Source of the DNA: Choricystis sp. odSpoLacu1
Lineage: Eukaryota; Chlorophyta; Trebouxiophyceae
Length of the DNA: 64,000 nt
Reading direction: 5' to 3'
Assembly: GCA_958009055.1 (NCBI GenBank)
Contig: OY253649.1
Location: 1,178,001-1,242,000 of the forward strand
Shown: positions 32,135 through 42,593 of the stretch, in pieces
Layout: each line of letters begins with the position of its first letter
Position numbering within the stretch: the first letter of the stretch is position 1
The notes under the pieces: generated by a model
Database searches by the model: none
What the model was told of the DNA's origin: nothing
What the model saw: the letters and a program-made list of their open reading frames with translations, nothing else
Program-made: the position numbers and the translations under genes

Positions 32135-34318
32135 ATGCGGGCCGCGCTGGCCGCCCTGGCCGCCGCCCGCCGCCACCCGCCCACCGCAGCCACCCGGTGG
32201 GCATCATCAGCGGCCACCTCTTCGCCACCTCGGGAGGCGCTAGACTTTGACGTCGTCATCGTGGGGGCAGGGCCGGCAGGGCTCGCGGCCGCGTTGCAAC
32301 TGAAAAAGGTGAGTGATGCGGAAGACGGCACGCTTTGTGGTGATGACGTTGGGGTGTTTGTGAACACAGAGAGAGAGAGGCAGGAGGGAGCATGATGCGG
32401 AGACAAAAAAAACAAGACCTCACCCCCACCTTTCCCCACCCCCCCAGCGCGCCGCCTCGGCCGAGACCGACGTCTCCGTCGCCGTCATCGACAAGGCGCC
32501 CTCCCCGGGCGCCCACACGCTGTCGGGCGCGGTCATCGACCCCCGCGCGTTTCGAGAGTTGTTGGGGGAAGACTGGATCGCAGACGCGGACGCCGCGGCG
32601 GGGGTCGCCGTGACACGAGACAAATTCTACTACCTGACGGGCGGTGGCTCCAAAATCCGCCTCCCCACGCCCCCCCCCATGCGCTCCAAAGTGTGCGGCG
32701 GGCGCGTCGTGTCGTTGAGCGAGCTGGTGAGGCATCTGGCGGCAAAGGCTGAGACCGCGGGTGTGGACGTTCTGCCCGGGTTCGCGGGAGTCGACGTGTT
32801 AACCAATGCCGCAGGCGCCGTCACCGGCGTTCTGACGGGGGACGTGGGCGTGGGGCGGGATGGGAAGCCCCGCGCGGGAGGCGTCACTCGAGGCGTGGAG
32901 CTGCGGGCGCGCGCGACCCTCCTCGCGGAAGGGTGCCGCGGCTCCCTGTCCGAACGCGTCATGCAACGCTTCAACCTGAGGGCCGACGCCCAGCACCAGA
33001 CGTACGCGCTGGGCCTGAAGGAGGTGTGGAGTGTGGATGCTGACAAGCACGCCCCCGGGGAGGTGTGGCACACCATTGGCCACCCACTGGATTCCGCCAC
33101 GTATGGGGGCGGCTTCCTGTACCACATGGGGGGGGAGGGGCACCGCGTGTCGGTCGGGTGAGTCGGGGGAGGAAGGGAGAGAGAGACGAGGGGAGGGTTG
33201 GTTTGTGTGGGTGTGTGCCTCCCTCCCACCACCCACCCCTCCCCCCCCCCACCCAGCCTCATCATCGGCCTGGACTACCCCGACCCCTCCCTCAACCTGT
33301 ACCAAGAGTTTCAGAGGTTCAAGGCGCACCCCGCGATTGGAGGGGTGTTGAGGGGGGGGGGGGGGGCGCGAGTACGGCGCGCGCGCCCTCAACGAGGGGG
33401 GGTGGCAGTCCCTGCCCCAGCTGCACTTCCCGGGAGGTGCCCTCCTGGGGTGTGCCGCGGGCACGCTCGTCGTGCCCCGGCTGAAAGGAGTCCACACGGC
33501 AGCCCTGTCGGGCGTGCTGGCTGGGGACGTTGCGTTTGACGAGTTGAAATCAGCACGTGACGCTGGCGACACGGGGGGCGTCCTCGACCTCACTCGCTAC
33601 GACACCGCCCTGCGCGACTCGTGGGTGGGGGAGGAGCTGAGGCGGGCGCGCAACGTGCGGCCAGGGTGAGTTGTGTTGGCTGGGTGGGTGGGTTGGGTGG
33701 AGGGGGGGGGGGGGGGGGGAAGGCGCGGGGCGTCTCGTTTTGCTTTTTTCCAACACACACTCCCACACGCACTCCCACAGCTTCAAGCACGGCCTCTGGC
33801 CCGGCCTGGCCGCCGCCGCGGTCGACACCCTGGTGCTGCGGGGGGGCGCCCCCTGGACCCTGAGGCACGGTGTGGCGGACCGCGAGGCCACGCGCACACT
33901 CGCCGCCTCGGGCCCTCCCCGCACGTACCCTCCCCCCGACGGCGAGGTCACGTTTGCTCTGCCGGAGGTGTTGGCGCGGTCAGGCACTGACCATGAACCC
34001 GACCAACCGTGTCACCTGAAACTGAAGAATGATGGCATTCCCGCTGTCCTGACCGCCCCCCTCTACGGCGGCCCTGAGGCCCGCTTCTGCCCAGCCGGCG
34101 TGTACGAGTACTATGATGCGTCCACCCCTGAGGGGGCGGCGGGGCCGGCGCTGTCGACGGCGGACACGGCGGCTGCTGGGGTGAGGGGGGACGCGCGGTT
34201 GAGGATCAACGCGCAAAACTGTGTCCATTGCAAAGCCTGCAGCGTGAAAACGCCTGCGGACAATATCGTGTGGACGACGCCGGAAGGGGGAGGGGGGCCT
34301 CGCTACACCGAGACGTGA
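32135..34318 (+). CDS. ETFDH: Electron-transfer flavoprotein:ubiquinone oxidoreductase (one-base frame break)
   Basis: ETF-QO passes electrons from ETF to ubiquinone at the inner mitochondrial membrane. Exons are 32135-32308, 32448-33157, 33257-33665 and 33781-34318. The product would be about 609 aa: a mitochondrial presequence, FAD site DVVIVGAGPAGLAAALQL, PGAHTLSGAVIDPRAFREL, LGLKEVWSVD, GLIIGLDYPDPSLNLYQEFQ, and a C-terminal 4Fe-4S domain with CPAGVYEYYD and CVHCKACSVKTPADNIVW. In exon 3 a run of 15 G (33352-33366) shifts the frame: LRGGGG is followed by EYGARALNEGGWQSLPQL only if one G is dropped. Everything on both sides is conserved, so an assembly error is likelier than decay. Confidence 0.93.
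33702..33719. repeat. 18-base G homopolymer in an ETF-QO intron
   Basis: An uninterrupted run of 18 G lies in the third intron of the ETF-QO gene, just after the donor. It is one of several long G/C runs in this window and a likely problem for sequencing; the length may be inexact. Confidence 0.9.
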
Positions 34319-34617
34319 GAGGGAGGGAGGTTTAAAAAAAAAACTGGGCCCCGCTCTCTTTCAAACTGACCTGTGTGCCTGCGAGTGGCGGAGGAGTCGG
34401 GGTGAGAGGGGATCAGCCCTGTGTGTAAAAAGCGGCGCCACAGCCACTGTCGCCCACTCTGTGACGGAGAGAGGGAGGGAGGGTAGAGTGAAAAGTGCGT
34501 GCCGCTTTTCCGCCACTGTCGCTCGCCCTTGTTTCGTCTCCCATCCCCGGCCGCCGACCCTGTTTCGCACGACAGAGGCCTCGCTCCCCCCCCCCCCGAA
34601 ACCCGCCCACCTTCACC

Positions 34618-35555
34618 ATGCCTCCGCCCCCCTGGCCGGCTTGCAGCACGTGAGTCTGTGCGTGCGCGACCCGGACGCGAGCGTCGCCTTCTATCGGGAT
34701 GTGTTGGGCTTTGCCGAAGTGAAACGCCCCAGCCTGGAGGAATCGTTCGACGGCAGCTGGTGAGTGGAGGGTGTGACGCGCTGCCTGTGGGAGGGAGGGA
34801 GGGCAGGGAGGAGGGTCCGCGGCGCACCACACCCACGCGGGAGGCTCAATCGAAGAAGCGAGCTTTTTTGGCCCGCTGCACGCCCACACGTGCCGCGTCG
34901 TGCGACCCCTGCCCCGCCCCCCGGCGTGTGGCCCGACACACGCGGTCGTGCCATTGGGTCGGGCGGTGACGCGGCAGGCGGGCGGAGGAGGCGGCGGGGG
35001 CACAGGGTTGGAAGGGGTCGCGCGCCCGCTTTTTCAGCATGGCTGCTCTCGCTCTGAAAAAAAAACACCCACACCCACCCATCCCTGACCCACCCTCCTC
35101 CACCCACTCACAGGCTCTGGGGCTACGGCCTCGGCATCCACCTCATCCAGGGCGACCCCGTGCCCCGCCCGACCGCCATCGACCCGCGGGGCGACCACCT
35201 GAGCTTCCAGGCGGACGATTTGGCATCGGTTGCCGTCGCGCTGACTGATTTAGGAATCCCGTGGGTCCGCGAAGCCGTGGTGGAGGGCGGCGTCGTCGTC
35301 ACCCAGATCTTCTTCAAAGACCCCGACTGCAACATGATTGAAGTGTGCGACTGCGCGTGCCTGCCGATCGTGCCGTTGGGGCGGGCCGCACGGCGCGCGT
35401 GTGCGTGGCGCCCCGCGCGCGCGGGGGGCGTGCCTTCGATGTCGCCCCACGGCGTGCCCACCAAGCTCGCCGGCTCAGACGACATGCAGCCGCGCGCGTC
35501 GTCGTCGTCGGAGGATGAGCGCGTGTCGGTGGAGGAGTTTGCGCGGGCGGCATAG
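34618..35555 (+). CDS. Plant-type glyoxalase I-like (VOC) protein; start disturbed by a one-base indel
   Basis: Exons are 34618-34759 and 35114-35555 (354-nt intron, phase 2). The VOC core is LAGLQHVSLCVRDPDASVAF, YRDVLGFAEVKRPS, FDGSWLWGYGLGIHLIQGDP, HLSFQADDLASVAVAL and TQIFFKDPDCNMIEVCDC, closely following plant GLYI-like proteins that lack proven glyoxalase activity. Metal ligands are His (QHVS), His (DHLSF) and Glu (MIEV). The only upstream ATG, in a good TTCACCATG context, is one base out of frame; adding one C to the C6 run at 34629-34634 gives MPPPPLAGLQHVS. A Ser/Glu-rich tail follows the domain. It is probably cytosolic or plastidic. Confidence 0.82.
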
Positions 35556-36297
35556 AAGAAAAGAAAAGGTGGTTGGTCTTTTTCATTTTTTAGTTTTCTC
35601 AGGCGCTCCTCTCCCCAGTCCCTTCTTCCCCCTATCTTTCTTCCGCACTGTCCTGTGAACTTTTCATTATTGCAGTTTGGGGTTGGCAGAATCGTGGAGG
35701 AGGCGTCAAGGGGGGCGTGCGCTGGCGTGTTGGGGACAACGCTTCCCCCCCACCACTCACACCCCCTGCCCTCCCCCCCTTATTCTGAGCTTTTTTGTGC
35801 GTCCGCGTTCGAACAGAGTGATGCTTCCCACCACTCGGTCGCGCTGCTTTTTTTGTGCGGGAGGGCCCTTGTTGTAGTGTTTTTGGTGTTTGTTTCGTTG
35901 TTTCACCCCCCCCCCAAAAAAAAACTCTTGATTTCTTTGACTTTTGACCCCGACACTTTTTGCATTCACCGCGCCCTGCAGAGAGGGATAGGCCAGAGCA
36001 GCCGCGCCATCGGTCAGGCAGGAGAGACCCGTGTAAAAACACGCTTGAGAAGAACAAAACGCAGAAACGATGAGGGTATCGAGAGGCAAGCGGTCACCTC
36101 TCCAACATTCCGCAGGGCTCACCCCTCTGCCGAATCGTCCCCCTCAAAACCCCTGCCCAGGCCCCCCCCTGACACAGTTTAAGCTTAAGGTGCACGCTGG
36201 GCGGAGGCGGGCAAGCTGTGCGATGCTTGTTTGAGTCGACCGAAAGGAAAGAGCAGAGTTCAACAATAAACAAGAAACAAACGAAAACAACCCTCTC
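35556..36297. other. Gene-free stretch downstream of the glyoxalase-like gene
   Basis: These 742 bp are comparatively A/T-rich, with T runs, an A run near 35925-35933 and C runs. An open frame at 35655-36182 shows no family features. No RNA gene was recognised. It borders the truncated SPC3/hotdog pair and does not contain their missing 5' exons. Confidence 0.4.
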
Positions 36298-36436
36298 TCA
36301 CTCCACTGGCGTCACGCTGGCCGTCATCCAGCTCCCCTTCCTCCTCCCCACCTCGCACCTCGCCTTGCGAAACTCGAAGGCGCGCCCGGCCGCTTCAACG
36401 CGCACACACACGATGGGGTTGCCGTCGACGAGCGAC
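36298..36436 (-). pseudogene. C-terminal fragment of a hotdog-fold thioesterase-like gene
   Basis: On the minus strand the last 45 codons before a TGA read LVDGNPIVCVRVEAAGRAFE, FRKARCEVGRRKG and SWMTASVTPVE, resembling the final strands of PaaI/ACOT13-type thioesterases (Gly-Asp-x-V...GR-x-F-x-F...A). The stop is followed by GAGAGG, as after many real stops here. Upstream the frame continues only as the antisense of an SPC3 exon and then meets stops. No upstream exon with a thioesterase HGG motif is found to the right. It looks like a 3' half whose 5' half is missing. The match is short and could be chance. Confidence 0.35.
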
Positions 36437-36784
36437 GCGCCGTGGACCGACGTGACGCTGTGGTCCACCATTGTCACCTCGCCACGCGACGCGGTCATCA
36501 CTGAACCCTCCCTGCGCATCGACTATCCCTACACGTTGACGGACAGGGGGGCGGGGTTGAGGGGGACGCCCTATAATTTGACGATCGGGTGGCAGACGAC
36601 CCCCGACGTAGGCGTCATGTGGGGCGGCGTGCGCAGCGTCGGAGGCGGCGTGTTACCGGCCGAGTATGGTGGCCGCGTGACGCATCTCTCTGATGGTGGT
36701 GCCAGCCCGGGCGAGCCAGCGTCGATGGTCGTCTCTGCGCCGCGCTGCGCGGTCGCGGACAGAGACCGCAAAATGGTGGTTTGA
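36437..36784 (+). pseudogene. SPCS3: C-terminal half of signal peptidase complex subunit 3 (SPC3/SPCS3)
   Basis: SPC3 is an ER membrane subunit needed for signal peptide cleavage. The plus frame reads DVTLWSTIVTSPRDAVITEP, then LRIDYPYTLTDRGAGLRG, YNLTIGWQTTPDVGVM and GGGVLPAEY, which follows the SPC3 lumenal domain nearly gap-free. The expected N-terminal half (membrane helix, FNWNTKQ-like block, AEY) is absent upstream: to the left the sequence turns into the antisense of a hotdog-like 3' end, and no exon appears back to 35556. After LPAEY the frame runs on for about 40 atypical residues to 36784. Either a 5' exon is hidden, or this is a rearrangement or assembly junction. Confidence 0.6.
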
Positions 36785-37249
36785 TGTGTTTCCCCCTGCT
36801 TTATTGGTGTGTGTGTGTGTGTGTGCCCTGCCGTGTCGTGCCTTTGTTGCTTGCTTCGCCGTGTTGATGGGACGAGTGGTGCACCGTGAAAAGCGCGTGT
36901 TTGTAGTGACCAAAAAAAGTGCGCGTGTTTTGGGGCGAGTGACGCGGCGGCGTGGCCGCGGGCGCGAGTGTGGGTGGGCGGCAGGTGGGTGGCGCCCGCT
37001 GGGGAGGCGGCACACGCGTGGTGAGCCTCATTGAGCGCCCGCCGTGTGGGCTCCTGCCGGGCGGACGGTCTAGGAAAGCAGAGGGGAAAAACAGACTGCC
37101 AGTCAATCAAATCAACACTCTCGCTCTCTTTTTTTCGACGACGGTCGTGCGGAGAACGCAGCGGGCTGCGTGCCGCGGGGCCGACGCACACGCCTCACAC
37201 GCCTCCTCACTCGCGCGCTCCCACCCCGCGCCCCCCCACCCCCCCACAA
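36785..37249. other. Spacer upstream of the U2A' gene
   Basis: These 465 bp hold a GT repeat (36807-36822) and the presumed U2A' promoter. The minus-strand open frame here is Pro/His/Arg-rich without family features. Nothing else is seen. Confidence 0.35.
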
Positions 37250-38419
37250 ATGAACGGCGGTGCGCTGCCCGCGCCGCCGCCGCCGCCGCGCGTGGTGGGC
37301 CGCCTGACGGCGGACGTCGTGGCGGCGGCGCCGCAGTACCTGAGCTGCGTGGGGTTGTATGAGATCGATTTGCGAGGTGAGATGGGGGGAGGGGAGGAGG
37401 GGAGGAGGGGGAGAGGCGCGTCGTTTTTGGGTTTTGCTGCCTGCACCCAATCCCGGCTCCCCCTCTCACACACCTCTCCTTTCCCCTTCCCTCAGACAAC
37501 AAAATCAACGTCATCGAAAACCTGGGCGCCACCAAGGTGAACGGGGGCCGATCGATCTTGGGTGGATGGTGATGTTTTTTTTTGTTCGGCGCTGGCCTCT
37601 CAACCCTCCCCTTCCCTCCTCCACACACCCACACCCAACAGAACCAGTTTGACTCGATCGACCTGTCCGACAACTCCATCCCCGTGCTGGACGGCTTCCC
37701 CCGCCTGCCCCGGCTGTCCACACTCGTGTGTGCAAACAACCGGGTGTCGAGGATTGGGGCTGGCCTGGCCGACGCTCTTCCCGGGCTGAGGGTGCTGGTG
37801 CTGACCAACAACAAGGTCAGGGGGTTGCAGGTGAGCGTGTGTCTGTGATGTGAGAGGGAGCAGCAGAGAGAGATCATGAAAAAAAAGAAAAACACACGCT
37901 CACCCACCCCACCCTCCCCTTTTCCCCTCCCCACAGGACCTGGACCCGCTGGCCGCCCTGCCCAGCCTCACCCACCTGGTGCTGGTGGACAACGATGTCG
38001 CCCGCCACCCGCAGTACCGGTGAGTTGTGTGTCTGTGGTGGTGGTCGGCGCGTCTTTTTTTTCTTTCCACCCTTGGTTTTTAACCTTCATTTTTAACCCT
38101 CCTCCTCCCCTCCAGCCACTACGTCCTGCACAAGCTGCGCCACCTCACCATGCTGGACTTCACCCGCGTCAAGCCGGATGAGCGGGAGGCCGCTGACGCC
38201 GCCATGGCGGACGGCGGCGCGTCGGTCGCCGCGAAAACGTTCGACCCTGGAGAGGGCCTCCCCCCCTCCGCCGTCCCCGCCCCAGCTGCTGCTGCCGCCC
38301 CGCCCTCCGACGCCAAACTGGCGGCTGTGCGGGCCGCCATCGCGGGCGCGTCCACGCTGGAGGAGGTGGCGCGGCTGGAGGCGGCGTTGGCGGCGGGCGA
38401 CGACGAGATGAGCGACTGA
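37250..38419 (+). CDS. SNRPA1: U2 snRNP A' protein (leucine-rich repeats)
   Basis: U2A' binds U2B'' and stem-loop IV of U2 snRNA in the spliceosome. Five exons (37250-37376, 37496-37536, 37642-37830, 37937-38019, 38116-38419) with introns of 96-119 nt give 247 aa. Conserved text is ELDLR-like YEIDLRDNKINVIENLGATK, FDSIDLSDNSIPVLDGFPRL, TLVCANNRVSRIGAGLADAL, LTNNKVRGLQDLDPLAALPS, then HYVLHKLRHLTMLDFTRVK and KTFDPGEGL. The C-terminal helix ASTLEEVARLEAALAAG also matches. The leucine-rich repeats cross several splice junctions. The ATG at 37250 begins a short Pro-rich extension. Confidence 0.96.
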
Positions 38420-38622
38420 TCGAAAAAAGTGTGTTGTTGAGAGAGAGGGTTTTCTGCTGTTTTTTTTCTTTGTTTGAGTCCCCCACCCCAGCGTGTGTGT
38501 CAAGAGAGAACGCTTCACTGTGTCCCCTGTCTTTTTTTTCCGTGTTTGGTGGTGGTGGGGTGAGCGCGGAAGAAACAAAAAAACACACACCCGAAAAACA
38601 AAAAAAAACGCTCCAATCCTAA

Positions 38623-39259
38623 ATGACGCGCCTCTCTGGCTGGGCCAACCCGGACGCCCGCGTCGACGCGGACGGCGTGCGCCTGCCCTCCACCAAGTAC
38701 GCGCGCCGTGCCGTGCCCCGCCGCGACGGGCGCGCGGCGCGCGCACGCGCGCCGCCCAACGTGAGCGTCCCGTTTGCGGCCGACCCGACCCCGTTGCGCG
38801 AGTTTCTGTGGGGTGAGCGAGGGAGAGAGAGAGGGAGATGCCACAGCGCGTGGCGACGAGAGAGAGAGAGAGAGGCGGAGGGGCGGGCAGAAAAAGCGTG
38901 TCGGCCTTCCAAATGGGGCCTCCCTTCCCCGACCGACCCCACCCTCCCACCCAGGCCTCGCCGTCGGCTTTGCCGACCTCGCCTCCCTCGTCCGCTCCGC
39001 CGTCACCTCAGACCGCACCGTGCTGGACATGCTGCCGTACCGGGGGGCGGCGTCCGTGCCTCCGGCGGGCGTCGTGGACAGCGGCCCCCTGGAAAAAGTG
39101 TTGTCTGCGCGCGAGCGGGGCGCCTTGTCCAGCCCGCCGGGCCCCCGCCTCGCCCCCCGCCCCCGGCGAGAGTCGGCGGCGAAAGGGTTGGCTGTGGTGG
39201 CCGCCATCAATGTGGCCCTGCTGTGGGCGGGCGCCAACGCGCCGACCGAGCCGCGGTGA
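38623..39259 (+). CDS. Hypothetical protein with C-terminal hydrophobic helix
   Basis: Exons are 38623-38812 and 38955-39259 (142-nt intron, phase 1), giving 164 aa. The N-terminal half is basic (YARRAVPRRDGRAARARAPP). The middle, PLREFLWGLAVGFADLASLV then RSAVTSDRTVLDMLPYR, may be a helix pair. The C-terminus has a single hydrophobic segment, GLAVVAAINVALLWAG, followed by ANAPTEPR, suggesting a tail-anchored membrane protein. I do not recognise the family. The stop is followed by a strong GAGAGA tract. A pure GC shadow is unlikely because splicing gives one continuous frame. Confidence 0.6.
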
Positions 39260-39534
39260 GGAGAGAGAAGAGGGAGAGACCATGTTTTGTTTTTCCTAGT
39301 TTTGTAGTGTTGAAACCGCGCCGTGGGGGGAGCAATGAAAGCGCATGAAAAATTTGCAATGAGGGTAAGTATGAAAAAAGCGAAAAAGGAAGTGAACATA
39401 GGCGTTTGGGGGGGTGGTTCAAGTGGGGGAGGGGAGCGGCCGTGTTTTTTCTTTCGGGCTCGGGGGGGGGCACTCGTTTCTCTCTCTCTCTCTCTCTCAA
39501 CACTCACACAATCGTGTTCACCCACACACACGTC

Positions 39535-40697
39535 TCAAACCAGCACGCTCTGGCGCGGCCGGTCCGGCTTGCGCCGGCGCCGCGCCGACGCGGGGGCGGG
39601 CGGCGCGGGGAGCGGCGTCGGCGGCGCGGGCGCGGCCTCACGCTTGACCGCCGCGAACAGCGCGGGCAGCCCCACCGGCGTCGCGCCACCCAGCCGGCGG
39701 GACGCGCCACTGCCGCCCCCGCGCCCGCCAAACCCGGCGGGCGGGGGTGGCGTCGTGCGCGCGAGCGACGGCGCCGCGCGCAGTGGCGACGACGACGACG
39801 CGGCGCCGCGCGAGCTGCCGGCCGACCCGCCGCCGCGGGGGGGGGTGTAGCGCGATTCACCGCCCTCGTCGGCGGAGGTGGTGCGCTTCATGGGGAGGAC
39901 GCCGTCGCCAGAGTAGCTGTGAGAGGGGGGGTTGTGTGTGTGTGTGTGTGAGAGGGAGCCACACGCGGGGCGCCCCCGGGCTGTGCCTTCCCGCGCGACG
40001 CCAACTCGTGTGTCGTCCTCCCCAATCAAGCCGTTGGGACCGCCCTCTCCCACCCCGCATTGCCACCTCCCTCCCCGTGATGACGCATCCCAATCTCCAC
40101 TCACCGTTTGCCGGAGGCTTTGCGTTTGCGCACGGCGCCCGGGAGGCGGGGCGCGCGCGGGCGTGGCGGGGCGGACCCATCGACGCGCCGCGCGGCTTTG
40201 GCGCCGGGAAAGTAGCTGTGGGGTGGGAATGCGTGGGCGGTGTGGTCAGATGGGGAGGCAATGCACCACGTGGCGGCGGCATCGGGGTGTCGGGGGCGGG
40301 TGGTGGGGCGCGGGCGGGCGTGGCCAAATTTGGACAGGTCCCCACTCCCGCGTCGGCAATCGACCCGCGTTTCCTGCCGCCCGCCCGCCCCCTCACCCAC
40401 TCCTCAGGCGCCGCCCTCCCCCAGTGCGACGTCTGCATACGCCATAGTACGCGATGTGCGGGAGAGCACGCGCGCACAGTGGCCCCAGGCCGACGCATCC
40501 GGTGGGCGCCCCGAGCGCCGCATGTCGTCCCGACCCGAGTTTTTCCGCCCCTCCGCGCACCCTGTGAGATCGCGTTTCGTCAGCCAGCGAGCCCCGCAAG
40601 CGTTGCAAAGAGTCGGGAGCTCGGGCGGGCCCCGACGCCAGCAGGGGGACGACACCCGGCCACAATGGTTGCAGGGGCCGCCGTGAGTGGTGCGCAT
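39535..40697 (-). CDS. GATA-type zinc finger protein, three exons, first exon with a one-base frame problem
   Basis: Exon 1 (40397-40697) encodes CNHC, 18 residues with [15 protein letters not shown], then [14 protein letters not shown], a GATA finger. Exon 2 (40105-40215) is basic: [20 protein letters not shown] to [12 protein letters not shown]. Exon 3 (39535-39916) is Pro/Ser/Ala-rich with a basic end, [16 protein letters not shown]. Exons 2 and 3 join cleanly in phase 2. The exon 1 frame meets TGA 11 bases before the best donor (TGG|GTGAGG); adding one base in the C5 run at 40418-40422 gives [11 protein letters not shown] and the right phase. A GC|GTATGC donor upstream is the alternative. 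Likely a nuclear regulator, distinct from the GATA gene at 13-14 kb. Confidence 0.75.
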
Positions 40698-40897
40698 GGT
40701 TTGTGAGGGAAAAAAAGACGGAGGTGTGACGTGAGGTGTCAAAAAACGCGTCCTCCCATCATCCTCTCTCCCTCAGCGTCTGCGTGCGGCTGGCCCCTCT
40801 TTGCGCGTTTTGGTTTTGAGTCGCGCTACAAACAAATGATCACCCCGAAAAAACAATGAAGACTCCTTGGTCTTTGCCGTCCCATCCCCCAAAACAA

Positions 40898-42333
40898 TCA
40901 CTCCTCCCTCCCTTTGGGCGGCAGCTCGCACACCGCCCACTCACCCGTCAAGCCCACCAAATCCGGGGGCCCTTCATCCAGCACACCCTCCCCCAGAGCT
41001 CCCTCCGCGGTGGCCAGAACTGACGCAACCGTCGCCCCGGGTTGCCGCAGCGCAGCATCCACCGCGGCCCGCCACCTCCGCCCCCCCCGCACGCCGTGCG
41101 TCAACCTCAGCAGCGGGGCAAACAGGGTGCGCACGGGGGGGGTGTACCCGTTGGGTTGAGGGGTGGAGGCGGCGGTGGCAGCGTAGGACGCGTAACGGGT
41201 CAAAGCCTCCCTCCTGGATTGGACCGCGGGCTCCCTCTCCCCCCACAACGCAACATCAGCACCCGCCAGCACGTTCCAGGAGTCGTGGTAGGCGGCCCGG
41301 CCGACCATGACCCCCGCCAGAGGGTTGGAGGGGGGGGCGGTGGCGTCTGAGAGGGCGGCCGCGACGGTGGGAACGCCTCCCACCCCTCCATTCAAACTGA
41401 ACCGCACGCCCGGGAAGTCACGGGCGAGAGCATACACCCATGCATGCCGCAAAGGGGGGACCGTCCGATTCTGGGCGGGGGACAGGCCGTCCAGGAGGCA
41501 TGCCCGCGCGTGGATGATGAAGTGGCGCACCCCCGCCGCCGCCACCGCCCCCACAAACGCGGTCAACGCTTCATAACTGTCCACATCGTCCACCCCTAAC
41601 CGACACTTGACGGTGATGGGGGTGGAGGGGGAGGCGGCCGCCATGGCGGCCACGGCAGCCGCCACTCGCGGAGGGTCGAGCATGAGCTTGGCCCCAAAAC
41701 AGCCCGCCCCCGCGACGCGGGGGGACGGGCAGCCACAGTTGAGGTTGATTTCGTCATAGTTGTAGCGTGCCACGATGGACGCGGCGGCGGCCAGGGTGGC
41801 TGGGTCGGAGCCACCCAGCTGGCACACGATCGGTCTTTGCTCAGGCGGAAACGCGAGAAACCTATCAGGATTGTCGGTGTGCACCAGCGTCTGGTCCACA
41901 ATCATCTCGGTGTACAGCCAGGCGCGGCGCGACAGGATGCGGGCCAGGGCGCGGTAGTGGACGTCGGTCCAGTCCATCCTGTTGGTGTGTGGGGGTGGGG
42001 GTGGTGAGTGTAACATGTTTTGTTTTTGCCTCGCTTGCGCGACGTTCCTCTCCTTCCTCGACCACCCACAGTGGTTGGCTGCAGTCCACTCATCACCGTG
42101 GTGCTTTTCTTTTCTTTCCCACACTCTCACATTGGTGCCACCGCCAGTAGCGGCGCATTCGGCGGCGGCCGCGGCACGCTGGCCGCGACCGCCCCCGCAT
42201 TGGGGGTCGGCGCCGGCTCCAGGGTCGACATGGAGGCTGCACAGGGAGCCAGGCCACGCATCGCGGCGCGGGTGGAGGGGGCGGCAGCAGGCGGCAGCCA
42301 CAGTCCTGCGCGGCGGCCAGCCAGCCCTCGCAT
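40898..42333 (-). CDS. tRNA-dihydrouridine synthase, DusA family
   Basis: This flavoenzyme reduces uridine to dihydrouridine in tRNA D-loops. Exons are 42131-42333 and 40898-41978 (152-nt intron, phase 2), giving 427 aa. The N-terminal 60 residues look like an organelle presequence. The core is LAVAPMMDWTDVHYRALARI, TEMIVDQTLVH, INLNCGCPSPRV with the catalytic Cys, ITVKCRLGVDD and FIIHARACLLDGLSPAQNR followed by TVPPLRH, then SLNGGV and VMVGRAAYHDSW. These match bacterial DusA rather than eukaryotic Dus1-4, so a plastid or mitochondrial role is likely. The intron splits the second Met codon of APMMDWTD. Confidence 0.9.
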
Positions 42334-42593
42334 GAGCTGGCACCACGCGGCGGCCAGCAACGTGTGGGTGGAGAGGGTGGAGAGGGGGTGCGTGTGCTAG
42401 CCTGTGAAACTAGCTAGTGGCGCAGGAGCAGCTGGCGGCCTGTGGTTTTCTTTCGCGAGTTTGCACCAGTCTTCACTCGCATTACGTTCTTTCGTGCCGC
42501 GGGGAATCTGCCCCCTCGCCGCGCGCCGCAGCCACCGCCACACGCTCTCTCTATCCTCCAGCCACACACACACGCACACACCAACCACCCGCC

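Noticed and set aside
35655..36182. 175-codon plus-strand frame that might supply the missing SPC3 N-terminus
   Set aside because: It lacks the FNWNTKQ-like block and AEY of SPC3 and no splice brings it into the right frame.
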